Positions 1 through 4,255 of a DNA stretch of 5,272 bases are shown here, piece after piece. The stretch's first letter is position 1, and every line of letters starts with the position of its first letter. Position numbers and translations under genes: made by a program. A model generated the notes under the pieces. That model saw only the letters and a program-made list of their open reading frames with translations. It searched no databases and was not told the origin of the DNA. The stretch is from Candidatus Omnitrophota bacterium (GTDB lineage: Bacteria; Omnitrophota; Gorgyraeia; Duberdicusellales; 4484-171): assembly GCA_030601015.1 (NCBI GenBank), contig JAUVUO010000104.1, forward strand, positions 1 through 5,272, read 5' to 3'.

Positions 1-21
1 AAAAAAATCTGTAGTCGAATT

Positions 22-86
22 GAATCCCTCCGAGTTAGGTTAAAAAGTCAAAGACATTTTATCCTATATTCAGCGAGGAGGGACTC
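22..86 (-). other. Hairpin in the leader of a leftward transcript
   Basis: On the minus strand GAGTCCCTCC (86 to 77) pairs with GGAGGGATTC (31 to 22), giving a 10-bp stem with a single G-U wobble and a loop of about 45 nt. On the plus strand the wobble becomes an A-C mismatch, so the structure is better as minus-strand RNA. It lies about 60 nt downstream of the expected start of the promoter at 153-181. The loop contains AGGATAAAATG followed by a five-codon open frame (MSLTF and stop), which may be chance. A run of seven T closes the window at 7-1, but it is about 14 nt from the stem, too far for an ordinary intrinsic terminator. I do not recognise the structure as a known riboswitch or tRNA. 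Confidence 0.4.
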
Positions 87-152
87 GTTTACATTATTAT
101 ATTATTCCCTTTTCTTCAATTAATATTGTTTTCATTACGATATCAACCATTA

Positions 153-181
153 ATCATATCTATAAATACTATTAATGTCAA
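153..181 (-). promoter_or_regulatory. Strong sigma70-type promoter reading leftward
   Basis: The minus strand has TTGACA (181 to 176), a 17-base spacer, and TATGAT (158 to 153). This is a perfect -35 box and a one-mismatch -10 box at the optimal distance. Transcription would start near 146 and leave the window at its left edge. No reading frame with a good start is visible in the 146 bases downstream, so the product is either a gene beyond the edge with a leader of at least 146 nt or a small RNA. The promoter points the same way as rarA and lies downstream of its stop codon, so it begins a new transcription unit. Confidence 0.65.
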
Positions 182-456
182 GTTTAGAGAAACCACTGTT
201 GAATCTTCTTCTGGAATAATCTCTCATCTTCTCTATCTCCCTCATAGAAATCCTCTAAAAAAGACATACCGTTTTTTCTGTTATTACACCCAGATTTTGC
301 ATTAGGCGTGGATGAAGAGTGATAAAATTTTGGAGAAGAAAAAGTTACAAAAAATACAACGATTTAAGCCCAGAAAACAAATTAGATTAGAAAATCACAA
401 TTATTCTGATAAAAGGCAGTATTTTATTTATCAAACATTTTTTACCCCCACTCCCT
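182..456. other. Non-coding spacer downstream of rarA
   Basis: This AT-rich stretch lies between the rarA stop codon and the leftward promoter. I see no convincing gene. A weak hairpin, TGATAAA (407-413) with TTTATCA (427-433), lies shortly after rarA, but it has no G+C core or clean U-tract and is at best a poor terminator. A minus-strand frame of 27 codons (267 to 184, starting MSFLEDFYEG) has no clear ribosome binding site. A plus-strand frame starting at 312 runs into the end of rarA and is probably spurious. Confidence 0.5.
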
Positions 457-1704
457 CTACACATCCTGTTTCCTTAAATTTTCCAAAAACACTTTTATTT
501 TACTTTCTCCCCCTATATCTTTAGGGAAATAATATTTTTTATCACAGCCATAAGATTGTTTTACATAACCTCCAAAGTCATGGGGATAAACATATTGTTT
601 GGATTTAGGCTTGGCATTATCCGGGACTTCATTTGTCTCTTCATTTTCTACATCTTCCATTGCCTTTTTTATTGCTAAATAAGAAGAATTTGATTTCGGT
701 GAAGCTGCTAAATAAACTGTGGTTTGGGCCAAAATCAAATTAGCCTCCGGTTTACCTACAAATTCCACACCCTTAAAACAACTGGTGGATAAAACCAAAG
801 CAAAGGGATTAGCGTTACCTATATCTTCAGAAGCTAAAATAACCAGTCTCCTACTAATAAATCTGGGATCCTCTCCTGCTTTAAGCATTTTTGCCAGCCA
901 ATACAAAGCGCTATCTACATCACTGCCCCTTATTGATTTTATAAATGCTGAAATAGTATCATAATGATACGAATCTTTTCTATCATAAAGAATTTTCTTT
1001 TGAATACATTCTCGAGCCACTTCTAAATTAAATATAATTTTACCTTCATTATCAGCAGGTGTACTTAATATCCCAATTTCTAAAGCGGAAATAGCTGACC
1101 GGGCATCCCCCCCGCTAATAACTGAAATATATTCCAAAGCTTTATTGGTGACTTGAATATTAAATTTACCAAGCCCGTTAATTTTATCTTTTAAAGCCCT
1201 TTTTAAAAGTATATCTATATCTTGTCTATTTAAAGGTTTAAATTCAGCGACAACAGACCTCGAAATGATAGATGGTATAAGGTAATAGCTGGGATTATAA
1301 ATGGTAGTTCCTATCAATATTATTTTGCCTGTCTCTGTATCCGGAACTAAAGACTCCTGCTGTAATTTATTAAATCTATGAATTTCATCAATGAAAATCG
1401 CTGTTTTTTTACCATTTTTATCTAATTTTTTTTTAGCTTCCTCTATTATTTTCTTCACAGCCGCGACAGAAGAAAAAGCAGCATTCAAATATTCAAAATC
1501 ATATTCTAACTCTTTAGATATGATAAACCCTAAACTTGTTTTTCCGCAGCCTGCAGGCCCCCATAAAATAATCGAAGTGACTCTTTTTGAAATTATTAGC
1601 CTTCTTAATAGTTTACCTTCGCCTAAAATATGAGTTTGTCCGACAAAATCATTCAAATTTTTAGGCCGTAATCTAACTGCTAAAGGTGAATCTTGACTTA
1701 TCAT
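457..1704 (-). CDS. rarA: RarA/MgsA-family AAA+ ATPase (replication-associated recombination protein A)
   Basis: This is a cytoplasmic clamp-loader-like ATPase of the RarA/MgsA/WRNIP1 family, which acts at stalled replication forks and with single-strand-binding protein. Counting from the ATG at 1704, the 415-residue protein shows the N-terminal signature LAVRLRPKNLNDFVGQ (8-23), Walker A GPAGCGKT (49-56), Walker B IFIDEIHRF (103-111), a sensor 1 segment near 132-134, a likely arginine finger R149 in ISRS, and sensor 2 GGDAR (198-202). The family-specific C-terminal half follows, with DPRFISRRLVILASEDIG (279-296), SPKSNSSYLAI (335-345) and YPHDFGGYVKQ (373-383). Length is slightly below the usual 420-450, mainly from a shortened loop before YPHDF. 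The sensor 1 stretch reads GTTIYNP where GATTENP is common, a local divergence. An upstream in-frame ATG at 1761 is rejected because it lies inside the 3' end of the 6S-like RNA and adds a non-conserved tail. No Shine-Dalgarno is visible before 1704; TATAAA seven bases upstream could give a leaderless transcript, which is only a guess. Confidence 0.93.
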   Translation of the reverse strand: MISQDSPLAVRLRPKNLNDFVGQTHILGEGKLLRRLIISKRVTSIILWGPAGCGKTSLGFIISKELEYDFEYLNAAFSSVAAVKKIIEEAKKKLDKNGKKTAIFIDEIHRFNKLQQESLVPDTETGKIILIGTTIYNPSYYLIPSIISRSVVAEFKPLNRQDIDILLKRALKDKINGLGKFNIQVTNKALEYISVISGGDARSAISALEIGILSTPADNEGKIIFNLEVARECIQKKILYDRKDSYHYDTISAFIKSIRGSDVDSALYWLAKMLKAGEDPRFISRRLVILASEDIGNANPFALVLSTSCFKGVEFVGKPEANLILAQTTVYLAASPKSNSSYLAIKKAMEDVENEETNEVPDNAKPKSKQYVYPHDFGGYVKQSYGCDKKYYFPKDIGGESKIKVFLENLRKQDV

Positions 1705-1729
1705 ATTATTGTTTATAATTATTAAACTG

Positions 1730-1759
1730 AAAAGGCGGGATTTAATAAAAACCCCCACC
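1730..1759 (-). terminator. Intrinsic terminator after the 6S-like RNA
   Basis: The minus strand reads GGTGGG (1759 to 1754), a 14-base AT-rich loop, then CCCGCC (1739 to 1734) and TTTT (1733 to 1730). This is a 6-bp stem with one U-G pair followed by a short U-tract. The left strand of this stem is the same G-rich run that closes the long stem of the RNA, so the terminator hairpin and the mature closing stem exclude each other. That is consistent with termination near 1730 and later trimming. It would separate the RNA from rarA, starting 26 bases further on. Confidence 0.55.
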
Positions 1760-1918
1760 ATGAGTCCGTTAAAGGCAACCGCTATTAGTCCCTTTCTTTT
1801 AATTTTTGAATGCCTCGTCTTTACTGCCTCAACAGAAAGAAATACCGGCTCTCCTATGAAAGGTGTTGGCTATAGCAAACATACCTAAAACGCAACAGGC
1901 AGGGCTTTCTATATTTAT
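1747..1918 (-). ncRNA. ssrS: Probable 6S RNA
   Basis: 6S RNA folds into a long, bubble-containing rod that mimics an open promoter and sequesters housekeeping RNA polymerase. The stretch has no reading frame but folds as a rod. AAAGCCCTGCC (1908-1898) pairs with GGTGGGGGTTTTT (1759-1747) through one bulge and wobbles. GCTATAG (1876-1870) pairs with CTAATAGC (1788-1781) with a bulged A. CCTTTC (1863-1858) pairs with GAAAGG (1796-1791). GAGCCGGTATTTC (1851-1839) matches GAGCCGATATTTC of E. coli 6S RNA, as I recall it, at all but one base, and AAGGGACTAATAGC near the 3' side resembles its AAGGGTTACAGC. Length of about 165-172 nt is near the usual 180. From memory, 6S genes lie near rarA in some Gram-positive bacteria. 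Ends are estimated from the promoter and closing stem. An unrelated structured RNA is the main alternative. Confidence 0.62.
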
Positions 1919-1924
1919 AATAAA

Positions 1925-1953
1925 TATATAACATGCCCGGACTCCCCTTTCAA
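1925..1953 (-). promoter_or_regulatory. Sigma70-type promoter of the 6S-like RNA
   Basis: TTGAAA (1953 to 1948), a 17-base spacer and TATATA (1930 to 1925) form a good housekeeping promoter. The start would fall near 1918, ten bases before the closing stem of the RNA. A second possible -10, TATAAA at 1919-1914, would start transcription exactly at the closing stem, near 1907, but has no matching -35. A perfect dyad, TATATTTA-TTA-TAAATATA (1928-1910), overlaps the -10 and start region and could be an operator or simply AT-rich promoter DNA. Confidence 0.55.
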
Positions 1954-1972
1954 TGTAACCAAACCCTATCCC

Positions 1973-1986
1973 TGAAACCGTTTCCA
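1973..1986. promoter_or_regulatory. Possible LacI/CcpA-type operator
   Basis: TGAAACCGTTTCCA fits every fixed position of the cre consensus TGWNANCGNTNNCA used by CcpA and related LacI-family regulators. Five of its seven base pairs are symmetric. It ends 20 bases upstream of the -35 box of the 6S-like RNA promoter, a plausible place for an upstream-bound regulator. No LacI-family gene is in the window and the host is unknown, so this rests on motif match alone. Confidence 0.25.
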
Positions 1987-2117
1987 CTTAATTAACATTG
2001 CAAAACCTCGCATTAAAAAATAAAATCTATATTTTTTAAAAAGCAGCTTAACATTTGGTTAAATCATTATTGACTTATACTTTAATTCTATTACTTAATA
2101 GCTCAGGATTAGAAAAA
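1987..2117. other. AT-rich spacer between the pheT tail and the 6S-like gene
   Basis: This follows the displaced natural stop codon of pheT. It holds a small symmetric hairpin, CTATTAAGTAATAG on the minus strand (2101 to 2088), which lies 17 bases after that stop but lacks a U-tract and a G+C core. I see no clear terminator, no gene and no second promoter here. Read-through from pheT into the 6S-like unit cannot be excluded. Confidence 0.4.
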
Positions 2118-2229
2118 TTATCTTAAGGTTAAGCCTTCTTTTTCACTTAACCTAAATCTAATATTATTATGACAAGAATCGACTTCTTGAGACGTTAAGG
2201 TTTTATCTTGAGATTGATAAAATATCCTT
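2118..2229 (-). pseudogene. pheT: Displaced 3' end of pheT (end of the FDX-ACB domain)
   Basis: Read on the minus strand in the pheT frame, this encodes RIFYQSQDKT followed by LTSQEVDSC and, after ten residues, SEKEGLTLR, then TAA at 2120-2118. That matches the usual end of bacterial PheT, where a Q-D-x-x-x-T-L-T-x-x-E-V motif opens the last helix of the FDX-ACB anticodon-binding domain. The first residues repeat those at 631-640 of the truncated pheT frame because the underlying 29 bases are duplicated. No start codon or ribosome site serves this piece. It is the true end of pheT, separated from the body by 129 inserted bases. The insertion length is a multiple of three, so this tail is in frame with the main gene, but stop codons in the inserted sequence intervene. 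Confidence 0.88.
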
Positions 2230-2358
2230 TATTAGGAAAAATAGTTTATATTTAAAAGATTTATCCATAATTGATGTTTATAAAGGGAAAGATTTGTCTG
2301 CTAACTGTTCAGCATTTACATTAAGGATGTTTTATCTTGAGATTGATAAAATATCCTT
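2201..2358. repeat. 29-bp direct repeat flanking the inserted inverted segment
   Basis: The same 29 bases, starting TTTTATCTTGAGATTGATAA and ending AATATCCTT, occur at 2201-2229 and 2330-2358, exactly 129 bases apart. In pheT (minus strand) both copies encode IFYQSQDKT in the same frame. Deleting one copy and the sequence between them rejoins pheT without a scar. Each copy is itself a quasi-palindrome: TTTTATC and GATAAAA around the loop TTGAGATT. Confidence 0.95.
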
Positions 2359-2452
2359 AATGTAAATGCTGAACAGTTAGCAGACAAATCTTTCCCTTTA
2401 TAAACATCAATTATGGATAAATCTTTTAAATATAAACTATTTTTCCTAATAA
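2229..2452. repeat. Perfect 100-bp inverted repeat, extended to a 107-bp hairpin
   Basis: Bases 2229-2328 are the exact reverse complement of 2353-2452, with no mismatch by hand comparison. After one mismatched pair (G2329, T2352) the pairing continues for seven more bases (2330-2336 with 2345-2351) and leaves an 8-base loop. The right arm is genuine pheT coding sequence for residues about 599-632. The left arm is a copy in reverse orientation with no coding sense of its own. As RNA the locus would form a duplex of more than 100 bp, a strong RNase III substrate; as DNA it could extrude a cruciform. No transposase or target-site hallmark of a mobile element is present. Confidence 0.95.
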
Positions 2453-4247
2453 TTTTCTCAACTTCCATGAATTTTATATCTTTTCTTAATGAAATGCTTA
2501 AATCCCTCCAAACTTCGGGATAAAGACTAAATGGTTTAAATTTTTTCCCCTCTGTTTTACTTATTATCGCTGATAAATTCAGCTGACAAAAAAATACATC
2601 CTCTTTCAAATCAAAATATTTTTTTTGTTTCTGCTTAATTTTTCCGTAAAATCCTAACTCGCTGTCGCCGGAAAAAATTCTTAAAATATTAGAAAAACTT
2701 TCTAAATTACCTTCTTTATAGTAAAACTCACTAATATTAAAATAATTCATAATATCTTCTATTACCCGTTTCAAATAAAAAGCATCTCGAAACCCCCCGC
2801 TAACTCCTAGACTTAAAACCGGATCTTCCTTGAAACTTTTTTTATTTTTCGAATAAATATCTGCTATCTCAAAAAACTTCAAACAACTCTTAGCTCTATT
2901 CAAATTATGTTTGACGCTTTTAATTATTCCTAAAAGCAAAGTAGTCCGAAGGGCATTTTCTTGCTTGCGTAAAGGATTTACTATCTTCAAAATACTGCTT
3001 TCACCTATATTAATCAATTCTTCTTCATCTTCAAAACTATAGGTAATAACTTCTCTAAGACCCAGTAAAGCTATAAAATTTCTCAATTCGTTTTTCAAAT
3101 GGAACAAATTTTTGCCATGAATATTCAAACCTTTTTTTAAATTTCCTAATAAAAAAGGAATCTGAGGAGGTATTTTTTCATAACCATAAATACGTGAAAA
3201 CTCCTCGTAAACATCTACTTCTCTCTCAATATCAAAACGGTTCAATGGGGCTAAAACCGATAACTTATCCTCATCCGCAGATTGGATTTCAAAGTCTAAA
3301 ATCTCAAGTATTTTAGTTGCCTTTAATTTAGGAAAAGATGCTCCTAAATAAGCCTCCATTTCTGAAAAACTTATACTTATTTTATTTCTTTTGACTACCG
3401 GTTTGACACCGGCTTGCCTATAACCTCCTAATACGCCTTTAGTTATTTTTTCAATCAACTTTGCGGATTCAAAAGAAGCATATTCTAAATAAACTGAGGA
3501 AACCATTCTTTCAAAACGGTAAGAAGATTCAGTATCAAGCCCAACAGTTCTTCGAGACCGTCTTACAATTAAAGGAGAAAATATTGCAGCCTCAAGAAAT
3601 ATGTTTCTTGTGTTCCTATCAACTTCCGTATTCTTAGCTCCCATAATTCCAGCCAAAGCAATAATTTTTTTGTCATCAGCAATAACTAAATTGGTTTCCC
3701 CTAAATTTCTTTGTTTTTCATCAATACCAACAAATGATTCCCCTTCTTTGGCTCTACGAACATACACATTCCCTTCTATTTTGTCATTATCAAAAGCATG
3801 CAAAGGATTGCCCCATTTAAGCATACAATAATTTGTAATATCAACTACATCATTTATAGAATTTATTCCGCAATTTATAATTCGTGAACTAATGTCATCT
3901 GAAGAAACACCTACTGTTATCCCTTTTATTTCTCTGCCTACATAAAAAGGACAATCTTGTATATCTTCGATGATTATATTCCTTTCTATAATATCGGAAT
4001 CTTTTATTATTTTCGGATATTTAACTTTTAAGTTCTTACCCAAAGAAGCAGATATTTCTCTGGCAATACCTAAAATAGAAAGCCAATCATATCTGTTGGT
4101 AGTTACTTCTATATCAAAAACCCAATCTCCATTTATGTTTTCGTAATGCTCAACTTCCATCCCAACCATAGTAAGCAAGGAAGATATCTCTTGCGGAGGT
4201 ACATCAACGGATAAAAATTCCTTAACAAAATTCAAACTAAATCTCAT
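2316..4247 (-). CDS. pheT: Phenylalanyl-tRNA synthetase beta subunit, C-terminally truncated as read
   Basis: With PheS this forms the cytoplasmic heterotetramer that charges tRNA-Phe; the beta subunit holds the editing site and tRNA contacts. The frame gives 643 residues. MRFSLNFVKEFL and MVGMEVE (27-33) are the B1 start, continued by EVTTNRYDWLSILGIARE (47-64). The editing-domain block B3/B4 follows at about 95-275, with VVDITNY (134-140), PLHAFD (148-153) and TESSYRFER (239-247). B5 lies at about 288-360, ending EEFSRIYGYEKIP, then the B6/B7 synthetase-like core to about 560 with the FEIADIY strand. The FDX-ACB domain starts at about 571 (PFSLYPEVWRDLSI). The EMAPII-like OB-fold usually inserted after residue 35 or so is absent. 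The frame ends abruptly in FDX-ACB: after DKT it reads SLM and stops, whereas the authentic tail sits at 2118-2229. Restored length is 666. It follows pheS by 8 bases, an operon spacing; GTGAG before the ATG is a weak ribosome site. Confidence 0.95.
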   Translation of the reverse strand: MRFSLNFVKEFLSVDVPPQEISSLLTMVGMEVEHYENINGDWVFDIEVTTNRYDWLSILGIAREISASLGKNLKVKYPKIIKDSDIIERNIIIEDIQDCPFYVGREIKGITVGVSSDDISSRIINCGINSINDVVDITNYCMLKWGNPLHAFDNDKIEGNVYVRRAKEGESFVGIDEKQRNLGETNLVIADDKKIIALAGIMGAKNTEVDRNTRNIFLEAAIFSPLIVRRSRRTVGLDTESSYRFERMVSSVYLEYASFESAKLIEKITKGVLGGYRQAGVKPVVKRNKISISFSEMEAYLGASFPKLKATKILEILDFEIQSADEDKLSVLAPLNRFDIEREVDVYEEFSRIYGYEKIPPQIPFLLGNLKKGLNIHGKNLFHLKNELRNFIALLGLREVITYSFEDEEELINIGESSILKIVNPLRKQENALRTTLLLGIIKSVKHNLNRAKSCLKFFEIADIYSKNKKSFKEDPVLSLGVSGGFRDAFYLKRVIEDIMNYFNISEFYYKEGNLESFSNILRIFSGDSELGFYGKIKQKQKKYFDLKEDVFFCQLNLSAIISKTEGKKFKPFSLYPEVWRDLSISLRKDIKFMEVEKIIRKNSLYLKDLSIIDVYKGKDLSANCSAFTLRIFYQSQDKTSLM

Positions 4248-4255
4248 AATTCATC

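Noticed and set aside
15..40. tRNA T-arm-like sequence around GAATTGAATCCCTCC
   Set aside because: No matching acceptor, D or anticodon arms can be built on either strand.
184..267. Minus-strand 27-codon frame beginning MSFLEDFYEG
   Set aside because: No clear ribosome binding site or promoter, very short, and not recognisable. The acidic composition looks protein-like, but chance cannot be excluded.
312..524. Plus-strand frame of 70 codons rich in lysine
   Set aside because: It overlaps the end of rarA on the other strand, has no recognisable domain and a poor ribosome site; its second half is an antisense shadow of rarA.
719..1633. Plus-strand frames at 719-964 and 1391-1633
   Set aside because: Antisense to well-conserved rarA motifs, with no features of their own.
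1705..1761. N-terminal extension of RarA starting at the ATG at 1761
   Set aside because: The added 19 residues are hydrophobic and unlike the family, and they overlap the terminator and 3' end of the 6S-like RNA.
1935..1948. GGGGAGTCCGGGC resembling the GGAAAGTCCGGGC core of RNase P RNA
   Set aside because: The invariant GGAAAGUCC is not matched, the other conserved RNase P blocks are missing nearby, and the stretch sits in the spacer of a good promoter.
2201..2358. CRISPR array from the repeated 29-bp unit
   Set aside because: Only two copies exist, and the segment between them is an inverted copy of adjacent coding sequence rather than a spacer.
2201..2452. Palindromic mobile element, such as the elements inserted in genes of Rickettsia, or a MITE
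   Set aside because: Both arms and both direct repeats are derived from pheT itself, so there is no foreign element, and the 29-bp duplication is too long for a normal target-site duplication.
3601..3831. Plus-strand frame of 76 codons inside pheT
   Set aside because: Antisense to the conserved editing domain of pheT.
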